DNA of 64,000 nucleotides, taken from the NCBI GenBank assembly GCA_963726365.1, contig CAVSCI010000009.1:124001-188000 (forward strand), given 5' to 3'. The notes below the pieces were generated by a model that worked only from the letters and a program-made list of their open reading frames with translations, made no database searches and was not told the DNA's origin. Each line of letters opens with the position of its first letter. Position 1 is the first letter of the stretch. Below are positions 8,240 to 17,268 of this stretch, piece after piece. The stretch is from JAABQG01 sp963726365 (lineage in GTDB: Bacteria; Pseudomonadota; Gammaproteobacteria; Burkholderiales; Burkholderiaceae_C). The position numbers were made by a program, and so were the translations under genes.

Positions 8240-8593
8240 ATGCAGCCGCTTCGCAACGCCCGTCTCATCGCCCGCCTGGTGCTGGTGTGGTTCGCGTTGT
8301 CGCTGGGCGCGGCCATCGCTTCGCCGCTGATGGCGCCCAAGGCCACGCAGCTGGTGTGCTCCGGGACTTCCGTGAAGCTGATCGTCCAGGGCGCCGACGG
8401 CGAGATGGCTGAAATGGGGCATTCCACGCTTGATTGCCCGTTGTGCTCCGTGATGAACGCGCCGCCACCCCTGGCGAATGCGGTCGTCCAGCCGCCCCAT
8501 GCGCTGTCACACGCCCTGCTGCCGATCCAGACGGCGCGCATCGCCGGAATCGGCGCCCCCTGGCAGGCTCGCGCCCCGCCCGCCCTTTCCTGA
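8240..8593 (+). CDS. DUF2946-type protein (first copy)
   Basis: Secreted or membrane-anchored protein of 117 residues. It has an N-terminal hydrophobic segment (RLVLVWFALSLGAAIASPL) and a conserved HSTLDCPLCSVM motif in the middle, whose cysteine pair and histidine could bind copper. It looks like the DUF2946 family, which is repeatedly found beside copper genes. It lies before the PCu(A)C chaperone gene, with a second DUF2946-like gene after that, so a role in periplasmic copper handling is likely but not proven. No strong ribosome site was seen before the ATG at 8240. Confidence 0.7.
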   Translation: MQPLRNARLIARLVLVWFALSLGAAIASPLMAPKATQLVCSGTSVKLIVQGADGEMAEMGHSTLDCPLCSVMNAPPPLANAVVQPPHALSHALLPIQTARIAGIGAPWQARAPPALS

Positions 8594-8604
8594 ACTCCTG
8601 TATT

Positions 8605-8639
8605 CATAGCTGACCATGACCAGTTGACGCTGGGATTGG
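8605..8639 (-). repeat. Dispersed CCAGCGTCA repeat, copy 1
   Basis: On the minus strand it reads CCAATCCCAGCGTCAACTGG then TCATGGTCAGCTATG. This is one of the best matches to the family seen at 51948. It sits just after the first DUF2946 gene; in plus orientation it carries a TTGACG hexamer followed 15 bases later by TTTAAT, which might act as a promoter for the chaperone gene. Confidence 0.7.
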
Positions 8640-8783
8640 CTCGATTTAATCAGTTTTTCAGGAGAAAGCATGGCTTTCCCCCTCCATTGCCCTTCGCACG
8701 GCCACCGTGCGCGTCCCGCAAGGTTCGCCAATGCGCGTCGCCCGTCTGCGCCTTCTTCTCATTCACAAACCCAGGAGTTTTCC

Positions 8784-9266
8784 ATGAAACGTTTCGCACT
8801 CACCCTCGTCGCGCTGGCACTTGCCGCCGCTGCCCATGCCCAGGTCACGGTCAAGGACGCCTGGGTGCGCGCCACCGTGCCGCAACAAAAGGCCACCGGC
8901 GCCTTCATGCAGCTGACGGCCGCCAAAGACGCCCGGCTGGTGTCCGCCGGGTCGCCCGTCGCCGGCGTGGTGGAAATCCACGAAATGGCCATGGTGGACA
9001 ACATCATGAAAATGCGCGCCCTTCCCACGGGGCTGGAACTTCCGGCCGGCAAGGCGGTGGACCTGAAGCCGGGCGGCTACCACGTCATGCTGATGGACCT
9101 CAAGGGCCCGGTGAAGGAGGGCGACGTCGTGCTGGTGACCCTGGTGGTCGAGGGCAAGGATGGCAAGAAGGAAACCCTCGAGGTCAAGGCCACTGCCCGT
9201 CCGCTGAACACAGCCGCCAAGACCGACCCGAGCCAGGGCGGCGCCCATGGCGCCATGAAGCACTGA
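8784..9266 (+). CDS. Copper chaperone PCu(A)C
   Basis: Periplasmic Cu(I) chaperone of 160 residues (DUF461/PF04314) that delivers copper to the CuA centre of cytochrome oxidase. The signal peptide MKRFALTLVALALAAAAHAQ ends with AHA-Q. The metal motif H(M)X10MX21HXM is visible as IHEMAMVDNIMKM and GGYHVMLM. The ATG at 8784 has AGGAG nine bases upstream. A second in-frame ATG at 8670 has an even better AGGAGAAAGC site but would bury the signal peptide behind 38 polar residues, so it was not chosen. The histidine/methionine-rich tail (GGAHGAMKH) may add a copper site. Confidence 0.9.
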   Translation: MKRFALTLVALALAAAAHAQVTVKDAWVRATVPQQKATGAFMQLTAAKDARLVSAGSPVAGVVEIHEMAMVDNIMKMRALPTGLELPAGKAVDLKPGGYHVMLMDLKGPVKEGDVVLVTLVVEGKDGKKETLEVKATARPLNTAAKTDPSQGGAHGAMKH

Positions 9267-9297
9267 AACCGCGTTGTCCGTCCGACCGGCAAACCCC

Positions 9298-9720
9298 ATG
9301 ACCTCCCTGCGCGCACGCCGCCTGGCCGCTTGGTTCGCGATGTTCGCGATCTCGCTGGCCGCGCTCGTGCCCACGGTGTCGCGCGCGCTGGCGTGGGGGT
9401 CTGCCAGCCCGGTGTCCTGGACCGAGGTTTGCACGGCATCGGGGCTGCAATGGATCAATCTGGCGGCCAATGCGGCGCCGGATGCCGGTGACACTGGCCA
9501 GAGCCAGCCTGCGCGCGGCGCCACGCTGGACCATTGCCCCTTGTGCCTGCTCACTGCGGACCGACTGGGTCCGCCGCCTTCGCCGTCGTCCCCTTTCTGG
9601 GTGCGCGGCGATCCGGTCGCGCCGGCCATCGGCTCGACACCGGTCTTTCGTTCCCTCGCTCCCCTGGCCGCCTACGCGCGCGGCCCACCCCTGAACACCC
9701 CTCCACCTTTCGTGGCCTGA
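9298..9720 (+). CDS. DUF2946-type protein (second copy)
   Basis: Secreted protein of 140 residues with an N-terminal export segment (RLAAWFAMFAISLAALVPTVSRALA) and the DHCPLCLLTA motif that also marks the first copy. The two share this motif and general layout but little else. It lies 31 bases after the PCu(A)C gene and is probably in the same operon. ATG 9298 was preferred; an in-frame TTG at 9274 would add eight residues. A role in copper handling is inferred from context and from the His-Cys-Cys motif. Confidence 0.7.
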   Translation: MTSLRARRLAAWFAMFAISLAALVPTVSRALAWGSASPVSWTEVCTASGLQWINLAANAAPDAGDTGQSQPARGATLDHCPLCLLTADRLGPPPSPSSPFWVRGDPVAPAIGSTPVFRSLAPLAAYARGPPLNTPPPFVA

Positions 9721-9740
9721 ACGCTCCCTGACTGGAGCGT
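9721..9740 (+). terminator. Hairpin after the copper block
   Basis: ACGCTCC and GGAGCGT form an exact 7-base-pair stem with a six-base loop, starting at the DUF2946 stop codon. There is no clear run of T after it, so intrinsic termination would be weak. Confidence 0.35.
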
Positions 9741-9808
9741 GCGGCCGGTTTGATATGTCCTGACTCGCGGCGCGATGGTGCTGCGGGCCATGTCAAGGAG
9801 CGTAGTTC

Positions 9809-10426
9809 GTGAAAAAGATTGAATTGAAGTCGGTGTCCGCCGGGCGCGGCACCCCGACAGGTGTTGGCATTCCCCGGGGCCAGACCCTGTTGCAGGTTGG
9901 CACCGCCGGCACGGTCTGGCGGGTGCGCCAAGGTGCGTTTCGTCTGGAGCGCCCGGCCGGCGACGGGCAGACCGTGGTGCATCTCGCACTGGCAGGCGAC
10001 CTCGTCGGCGTGGAAGCACTGTGTGCCGAACCTTACGCCTGCACGGTCACGGCGCTGGTCGACAGTGTGGCTACGCCGGAGCCGATGGTCGGCGAAGCGG
10101 CCCTGACGGCCAGGCTCGCCGCAGCGGTCCTGCAGCAGCAGCGCCAGTCGCTTGACATGGCACTGATGCGTTCGGGAACGGCGCCGGTGCGTCTCGGTCA
10201 CCTGCTGCGCCTGCTGGCACGCACCTTTGGCGTCCCGTCAGGCGGGCTGGAGCGCAAGGCGCTGCCGGCGCTCAAGGACATGGCGCAGATCATCGACTCG
10301 ACGCATGAGACCGTGTGCCGCGAGCTGCCCCGGTTGCTGCCGGCGCGGGCACGCCCCACACCGGCTACGGCGCCCACCCGCCCGGCTTGGCGCGGTGCTG
10401 CCACGCCGTTCGCGCCGCAGTGCTGA
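9809..10426 (+). CDS. Crp/Fnr family transcriptional regulator
   Basis: Regulator of 205 residues. The N-terminal cyclic-nucleotide-binding-like beta barrel (about 25-125) contains WRVRQGAFRLERPAGDGQTV and LALAGDLVGVEALC. The C-terminal winged helix (about 140-190) contains ALKDMAQIIDSTHETVCREL, where HETVCR is the Crp recognition helix type. It lacks the N-terminal cysteine set of an FNR iron-sulfur protein. The GTG start at 9809 is supported by AAGGAG eight bases upstream. Its position directly after the copper block suggests a linked response, but no binding site was identified. Confidence 0.85.
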   Translation: MKKIELKSVSAGRGTPTGVGIPRGQTLLQVGTAGTVWRVRQGAFRLERPAGDGQTVVHLALAGDLVGVEALCAEPYACTVTALVDSVATPEPMVGEAALTARLAAAVLQQQRQSLDMALMRSGTAPVRLGHLLRLLARTFGVPSGGLERKALPALKDMAQIIDSTHETVCRELPRLLPARARPTPATAPTRPAWRGAATPFAPQC

Positions 10427-10741
10427 AGCAGCGGCCATGGCGCGCACTGCCGTTCGTCGATGGCCGGGCGAGGCCGCAGGCAACGAACTGACCCTGTGAT
10501 TCGAGCGTGCGGGTCGCCGGACCGTCATGGGGTGGGTGCCGGCGCCGCGCGGGGCAATAGGGTCCGGACGCCGTCACCAGAAGGCTGACAGCTTGTGGGC
10601 GGTGAAAACCTGCACCGTCCAAGCGGCCACTACCGGCCGCCCGACGGCGTCGAATCCGCACAAACACTGAGCCAGCCGGGTCGCCATGGCGCGCACGTTG
10701 GAGTAAGCTTTGTAGCAGGTTCAACAAAAACGGAGCAACCC
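10427..10741. other. Intergenic region without recognised gene
   Basis: About 315 bases between the Crp-type gene and phaM. A short minus-strand frame from about 10690 to 10580 looks weakly protein-like but matches nothing I know. No hairpin terminator or clear promoter was recognised. Confidence 0.4.
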
Positions 10742-11500
10742 ATGAGCGATTCACCCCTTCCTGGTTTTGGCAAGTTCGTCCCTGGCTTTGATTTCCTGCA
10801 AAACCTGGCCAAGGGCGCCACGCAGAACATCCCCCAGATGCCCAATCTCGGCAACTGGGTGGCGCCCACGCTCAACGTGGAAGAGCTGGACAAGCGCATC
10901 GACGAGCTCAAGGCGGTGCAGTTCTGGCTCGACCAGAATGCCATGGCGCTCAAGGCCACCATCCAGGCGCTGGAAGTGCAGAAAATGACGCTGGCCACGC
11001 TCAAGGGCATGAACTTCAACATGGGCGACGTGGCGAATGCCTTCAAGCTCAAGGCGGCCGACAAGGTGATGTCCGGCGTGCAGAAGGTGACCGATACCGC
11101 TGCCGGCGCGGCGGGCGCTGTCTCCGGCGTGGCGGGCGCCATGACCGGCGTGGCCTCGGGCATGGCGTCGATGGCGTCCGACGTGGCGTCGGCCGCGACG
11201 GGCAAACGGGCAGCGGCCAAGTCGGCGACCAAAGGTGCAGCGACGCCCGGCGGCATCATCGATCCTCTGCAATGGTGGGGTGCCCTGACCCAGCAGTTCC
11301 AGCAGATTGCCGCCAGCGCCATGAAGGACGCGGCGAAGCAGACCGCGGTCGATACCACCAAGCACATGGCCACCGGGCTGGCCAAGGAGGCCATCAAGTC
11401 TGCGACCGGCATGGCCCGCGCGCCGGCCCGCAAGGCGGCAGCCAGGAAAGCGGCCGCGAAAACCGTCGCCAAGCCCTCCGGCGCCGCGCGCAGGCGTTGA
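10742..11500 (+). CDS. phaM: PhaM family polyhydroxyalkanoate granule regulatory protein
   Basis: Protein of 252 residues. In Cupriavidus necator PhaM activates PHB synthase PhaC1 and tethers PHB granules to the nucleoid. The conserved N-terminal block is clear (GNWVAPTLNVEELDKRIDEL then KAVQFWLDQNAMALKATIQA). The middle is alanine-, glycine- and methionine-rich and may be helical. The C-terminus is strongly basic with AAARKAAAKTVAKPSGAARRR-like repeats, as in histone H1-type DNA-binding tails. The stop overlaps the next gene by one base (TGATG), so PhaM and the FIST protein are probably made together. No pha biosynthesis gene is in the window. Confidence 0.85.
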   Translation: MSDSPLPGFGKFVPGFDFLQNLAKGATQNIPQMPNLGNWVAPTLNVEELDKRIDELKAVQFWLDQNAMALKATIQALEVQKMTLATLKGMNFNMGDVANAFKLKAADKVMSGVQKVTDTAAGAAGAVSGVAGAMTGVASGMASMASDVASAATGKRAAAKSATKGAATPGGIIDPLQWWGALTQQFQQIAASAMKDAAKQTAVDTTKHMATGLAKEAIKSATGMARAPARKAAARKAAAKTVAKPSGAARRR

Positions 11501-12778
11501 TGAAACTGTTTCCCCACGCGCACGCGACCCATCCGCAGTGGCGCATGGCGGTGGGGCTGGTGCTGGCGCAACTGCGCGCCCAGATGGCGTTGCCCGGTTA
11601 TGCCGGCGCACCCTACGCTGGCGTTGCTCTACATCACCGACCATTACGCGGCCGAGGCCCGCGAGATCCTCGACACCCTGAGCGCTGAACTGCCCGAGGT
11701 CACCGACTGGGCCGGCACCGTGGGCGTGGGCGTGGCGGCCAACAACGTCGAGTATTTTGACGAGCCCGCGCTGGCGGTGATGCTGTGCGACCTGCCGGCC
11801 GACCAGTACCGGGTGTTCTCCGGCGTTGCGCCGCTGGGCCTGGCGTTCGAGGCGTACACCGCGCTGGTCCATGCGGATTCCAATACGCCCGACGTTGCCG
11901 AACTCATCGCCGAGATGGCAGGGCGCACCACCACGGGCTACCTGTTCGGCGGCCTGGCTTCGAGCCGTTCCACCGCAGTGCAGTTCGCCGCCGGCGGCGA
12001 CGGCTACATCAAGGGCCAGGGCGCGGCCGGCGGGGTGTTCCGCGGCGGGCTTTCAGGCGTGGCTTTTGGCGAGGGCGTGCACCTGGTGTCGCGCGTCACC
12101 CAGGGCGCCTTGCCCATCGGACCGGTGCATGAAATTACGGCCGTGGACGGCCATGTTCTGCTCAAGCTCGACGGCGAACCGGCCCTCGATGTGCTGGAGC
12201 GCGATCTGGGCATCACGATCGACCAGCCCCAGGGACCGGGCCTCAAGGCCGCGATCGATGTGGTGCGGGCCACGCTCGTGGGCCTGAGCGAGCCGGGCAG
12301 CGATGCGGTCGGGCGCAGCGGCAACTTCGGCAGCGACGTGATCGTGCGCCACATCATCGGCCTGGACCCGGCACGCCGCGGCGTGGCGATCGCCGCGCAG
12401 CCCGGTGAAGGCATGCGCCTGGCGTTGTGCCAGCGCAATGTGCAGGCCGCGCGCGCCGACCTGACCCGCATCTGCGCCGAAATCCGCGAGGAACTGGAGC
12501 CCCAGGAGCTGACGCACGAAGCCGCCGCCATATTGTCAGCCTCCGGTTCTGGAGCCCAGCAGCACCCCGCGCCGCATCCGGCACGGCGCATCGCCGGAGC
12601 CGTCTATGTGAGCTGCGCCGGTCGCGGCGGTCCGCACTTTGGCGGGCCCAGCGCCGAACTGCAGATCGTGCGTCGCGCGCTGGGCGACGTGCCGCTGGTG
12701 GGCTTCTTCGCGGGTGGCGAGATCGCCCGCAATCACCTGTACGGTTACACCGGCGTGCTGACGGTGTTCACCGACTGA
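11500..12778 (+). CDS. FIST domain sensory protein (frameshifted in this sequence)
   Basis: FIST proteins are putative small-ligand sensors, possibly for amino acids. The gene starts at 11500 with MKLFPHAHATHPQWRMAVGL in one frame and continues from about 11614 in the next frame with PTLALLYITDHYAAEAREIL. Removing one base in the CCCT run at 11611-11614 joins both into an unbroken protein of about 425 residues. The N-terminal FIST domain carries TDWAGTVGVGVAANNVEYFD; the FIST_C part ends PLVGFFAGGEIARNHLYGYT, the family's usual last motif. Coupled to phaM by TGATG. A real inactivation cannot be excluded, but the rest of the frame is intact. Confidence 0.8.
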
Positions 12779-12851
12779 CCAGAGTGTTCGGCCGGGTGGG
12801 CGCCAGGCTGCGCCCCGTCTGCCACCCAGTTCCCCACAGGGGTCCAGTCAA

Positions 12852-12972
12852 CGAGGCACCACGCGCGACAGCACGCTGCAGCCCTTCAAGGGCGGCATCG
12901 TGAAGGTGCTCAAGCGCGCAGGCCGCCGGTCGGGCCGTGCCGGTGATCCCGATGGCACTGCCCCGGAGCTGA
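12852..12972 (+). pseudogene. Remnant of a PlsC-type acyltransferase gene
   Basis: A short stretch between the FIST gene and the zinc-ribbon gene still translates to GTTRDSTLQPFKGGIVKVLK, matching the segment after the PEGT motif of 1-acylglycerol-3-phosphate acyltransferases. After a further frame change it reads AVPVIPMALPRS and stops. A base also seems lost in what would be Glu-Gly-Thr. No start codon, no catalytic HX4D motif and nothing else of the gene was found, so this is a decayed fragment of perhaps 40 codons. The parent family is inferred from this motif alone. Confidence 0.55.
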
Positions 12973-12988
12973 AACATGAATAAAAATA

Positions 12989-13042
12989 GCACTTCCCCAT
13001 TGCCATCAGGTCATAGTTTGCTAGTATAAATATAGCATTCCT
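12989..13042 (+). repeat. Dispersed repeat, degenerate copy
   Basis: CCATTGCCATCAGGTCATAG followed by TTTGCTAGTATAAATATAGC keeps the GGTCAT and GCTA parts and the inverted tail of the CCAGCGTCA family but lacks the exact core. It lies just before the zinc-ribbon gene. Membership is uncertain. Confidence 0.4.
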
Positions 13043-13065
13043 GAATTTCTCTGAAAGACCCCACC

Positions 13066-14124
13066 ATGAGCAAAGCCCTGCGGCTGTCCGAAAAATGGTT
13101 CCACCGCGGCCTGTGGGTCGTGGCCTTCGTGTTTGCCGGCTTCCTGATCGGGCTGGGCGGCACCATCGTGGGCGACCTGCCCAAGGTGGAGCAGCGCGCC
13201 ACGCTGGAAGACTTCATGGACCGCAGCGCCGCGGCGCAGGCGCGCCAGACGGTCAAGGACGCCACGCGCGCCGGCCAGGAGGCACGCGACGCGCTGGCCC
13301 AGGCGCAGCTCAAGCTCAAGATCGCGCAGGCCGACAGCCAGAGCGCGCGCGAGACCTTTGGCAACTGGCTGGCCACTCGCCGCGCCACGGAACGCGCTGA
13401 ACAGGACCGCGAACTCATCGAGCGCACCGCGCGGCTGGACGCGCTGAAGGCGGCCGAGCGCACCGCGCAGTCCGCGGTGGAGGCGCAACAGCAGGCAGCC
13501 CTTGACGCCAGCCAGGCAGTGACGCGCGCGCAGACGCGGCTGCACGATCTGGAGCGCGACGCCCAGGATGCCCTGCGCAAGGCCCAGCGCGCTCAGGAGC
13601 TGCGCGTGTTCCTCTACCGTCTGGCGCTCACGCTGCCACTGCTGGTGGCCGCCGGCTGGCTGTTCGTCAAAAAGCGCAAGGGCACGTACTGGCCTTTTGT
13701 GTGGGGTTTCATCTTCTTCGCGCTGTTCGCGTTCTTCGTCGAGCTGGTGCCGTACCTGCCGAGCTACGGCGGCTACGTGCGCTACATCGTCGGCATCGTC
13801 ATCACAGCGCTTGTCGGGCGCTACGCCATCCTGGCGCTGAGCCGCTATCTGGAGCGCCAGAAGCTGGCCGAGAGCCTGCCCGACGCCCAGCGCCGCGAGG
13901 AGCTCAGCTACGACGTGGCGCTGGCGCGCCTGGCCAAGGGCGTGTGCCCGGGTTGCGAGCGTACGGTGGACCTGAAGGACGAGAAGAACGACTTCTGCCC
14001 GCACTGCGGCATCGGCCTGCACGACCACTGCGGGTATTGCCAGGCGCGCAAGAGCGCGTTTTCACGCTTCTGCCATGCCTGCGGGACACCGGCGCGGGCC
14101 ACGGGCGGTACAGCGCCGACCTGA
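13066..14124 (+). CDS. Membrane protein with coiled coil and double zinc ribbon
   Basis: Protein of 352 residues with no function I can name. In order: a transmembrane segment (about 17-37, GLWVVAFVFAGFLIGLGGTI), a long alanine-, glutamate- and arginine-rich coiled coil (about 45-180), three hydrophobic segments (about 182-275), and a C-terminal double zinc ribbon with four CxxC pairs (C294/C297, C311/C314, C322/C325, C336/C339). Ribbons of this form often bind protein or nucleic acid next to a membrane anchor. It stands alone between the plsC remnant and a minus-strand membrane gene. The start ATG at 13066 is fixed by the repeat-containing leader. Confidence 0.75.
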   Translation: MSKALRLSEKWFHRGLWVVAFVFAGFLIGLGGTIVGDLPKVEQRATLEDFMDRSAAAQARQTVKDATRAGQEARDALAQAQLKLKIAQADSQSARETFGNWLATRRATERAEQDRELIERTARLDALKAAERTAQSAVEAQQQAALDASQAVTRAQTRLHDLERDAQDALRKAQRAQELRVFLYRLALTLPLLVAAGWLFVKKRKGTYWPFVWGFIFFALFAFFVELVPYLPSYGGYVRYIVGIVITALVGRYAILALSRYLERQKLAESLPDAQRREELSYDVALARLAKGVCPGCERTVDLKDEKNDFCPHCGIGLHDHCGYCQARKSAFSRFCHACGTPARATGGTAPT

Positions 14125-14240
14125 GAACCGGGGGCGGCGGCTTCTGAAGCCGAAATATCAACCAAAGCCGGTGCTACCCATCGGGAATGGCTCGCTGGAT
14201 GCTATCAAGTCAGGACTGAATTCGGGCAGGTCGAGTCGGC

Positions 14241-14786
14241 TCAGCCCCGGCCCCACGCGCGTCGCCAGGCCTGCCAGCGCCGGCGCACCCGGCGCTTGAG
14301 CACGCGCGCGGCACGCCACGGCCAGGACGCGCGTACCTGCATCAAAAGCGCGGCTTTCCAGGCCGTCCAGCGACCGTACAGGGCCGCGAACCAGGCCAGG
14401 CGCATCAGGGACGGTTGCGTCAGGGTGAACAGGCGTGCCACCACGGCCGTGCCGACAAGCTTGGCCCCCACGATGACGGCGCCACCGGCCAGCACCTGGC
14501 CGTGCCCGATCAACCAGAGCGCGCCCAGCTTCACCGGAAAAAGCGCCAGCGTGGGCAGGACGAACAGCGCCAGTGCAGCCCATGGCGGCAGGCGGCGGAT
14601 GACGTCCTCCAGCCGCCGCAGGTGCAGCCAGGCACCCAGCCGCGCCAACGCTGCTTGCAGCGGCTCCCAGCCCCATTCCTCGAACAGGATGAGCAGGGCC
14701 AGCAGCCAGCCGACGAGGTGTTCCAGCAGGCGCAGCGGCGCCAGCAGCGCGCGTCGTCCGGGGCCGGGGAGGTCGTTGGAGTTCAT
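14241..14786 (-). CDS. Conserved membrane protein of unknown function
   Basis: Protein of 181 residues with a hydrophobic helix near residues 18-38 (LLEHLVGWLLALLILFEEWG), a second long hydrophobic region (about 65-110) and a strongly basic C-terminus (VLKRRVRRRWQAWRRAWGRG). It resembles short membrane proteins found in Comamonadaceae, but I cannot assign a family. Start 14786 was preferred to 14819, whose 11 extra residues are polar and lie in the repeat copy. It is downstream of tgt on the same strand. Confidence 0.6.
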   Translation of the reverse strand: MNSNDLPGPGRRALLAPLRLLEHLVGWLLALLILFEEWGWEPLQAALARLGAWLHLRRLEDVIRRLPPWAALALFVLPTLALFPVKLGALWLIGHGQVLAGGAVIVGAKLVGTAVVARLFTLTQPSLMRLAWFAALYGRWTAWKAALLMQVRASWPWRAARVLKRRVRRRWQAWRRAWGRG

Positions 14787-14806
14787 CCTGGACTTTCTTT
14801 GGGCAC

Positions 14807-14840
14807 AACCCAGCGTCATTGGGTCATGGTCTGCTCCTGG
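14807..14840 (+). repeat. Dispersed CCAGCGTCA repeat, copy 2
   Basis: AACCCAGCGTCATTGGGTCA then TGGTCTGCTCCTGG. Core and GGTCAT match the family; the GCTAT tail is replaced by GCTCCTGG. It lies between tgt and the membrane protein gene. Confidence 0.6.
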
Positions 14841-14867
14841 TTCAGGAGCAACCTGGTGCCGCCATTC

Positions 14868-16052
14868 TCATACCCCGCGCGCCCGGTCCGCCTTGAATTT
14901 CGCGCGGAATTCGCCAAACCGGCCGGCGTCCAGCGCCTCGCGCACTTCGCGCATCAGGTCCAGGTAGTAGTGCAGGTTGTGCACGGTGGCCAGCATCGGG
15001 CTGAGCATTTCGCCGCAGCGATCCAGGTGGTGCAGGTAGGCGCGGCTGAAGCCGTCGCGGCCGCCGTCGGCCCATGAAACGCCCGCGCTGCCGGCGCAGG
15101 CGTAGCAGGTGCAGCTCGCATCCAGCGGCTGCGGGTCGCTCTTGTGGCGCGCGTTGCGGATCTTCAGGTCGCCAAAGCGGGTGAACAGCGTGCCGTTGCG
15201 CGCGTTGCGCGTGGGCATCACGCAGTCGAACATGTCCACGCCCTGGGCCACGCCCTCGACCAGGTCTTCGGGCGTGCCGACACCCATCAGGTAGCGCGGC
15301 TTGTTGGGCGGGCAGGCGGTGCGGGGTGTGCGCCATGATCTGCAGCATCTGCTCCTTCGGCTCGCCCACGCTCACGCCGCCGACCGCGTAGCCGGGGAAG
15401 TCCATTTCGACGAGCTGGCCCAGCGATTCCTGGCGCAGGTTCTCGAACATGCCGCCCTGCACGATGCCGAACAGCGCGTTGGGGTTTTCCAGTTTCGTGA
15501 ACTCGGCCTGGCAGCGTCTGGCCCAGCGCAGCGAGAGTTCCATCGAGGTGCGGGCCTCGCGCTCGGTGGTGAGGTGGCCCTTGGTCTCATACGGCGTGCA
15601 CTCGTCGAACTGCATGACGATGTCGCTGTTCAATATCGTCTGGATCTGCATGCTGATTTCGGGCGTGAGGAACAGCTTGTCGCCGTTGACCGGGCTGGAG
15701 AAGCGCACGCCTTCTTCGCTGATCTTGCGCATCTCGCCCAGCGACCAGACCTGAAAGCCGCCGGAGTCGGTCAGGATGGGCTTGTCCCATTTCTCGAACT
15801 GGTGCAGGCCGCCGAAGCTCTGCATCACGTCCAGCCCGGGGCGCATCCACAGGTGGAAGGTGTTGCCCAGGATGATCTGCGCACCCATGTCGATCAGGCT
15901 GCGCGGCATCACGCCCTTGACCGTGCCGTAGGTGCCCACGGGCATGAAGATGGGGGTTTCGACCACGCCGTGGTTGAGCGTGAGGCGGCCGCGCCGCGCG
16001 TGCGTGCCGGGGTGGTCGCCCTGGGCGGCGTCGGTCTTGAGCAGTTCGAATT

Positions 16053-16059
<7 letters not shown>
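14868..16059 (-). CDS. tgt: Queuine tRNA-ribosyltransferase (frameshifted in this sequence)
   Basis: TGT swaps guanine-34 for preQ1 in tRNAs with GUN anticodons. The N-terminal part starts MLKFELLKTDAAQGDHPGTH and holds the catalytic ILTDSGGFQVWSL region and FGIVQGGMFENLR. The second part holds YLMGVGTPEDLVEGVAQGVD, MFDCVMPTRNARNG (catalytic Asp region) and the zinc site CTCYAC with a later His. The parts are in different frames; deleting one G of the GGG at 15306-15308 restores PANKPRYLMG and one protein of about 396 residues. Its ATG overlaps the queA stop by seven bases. Confidence 0.9.
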
Positions 16060-17151
<1,092 letters not shown>

Positions 17152-17268
17152 GTCGCTTGAGGGCTGGACGAGCCCGTTCCAAGGGTGGGGAGGGATTGAA
17201 TTGTCCCATGACGCGCCGATGGCGCTGCAGCACCTGGCGGTAACGTCGAACGGTGCGGGCGGTGGACA

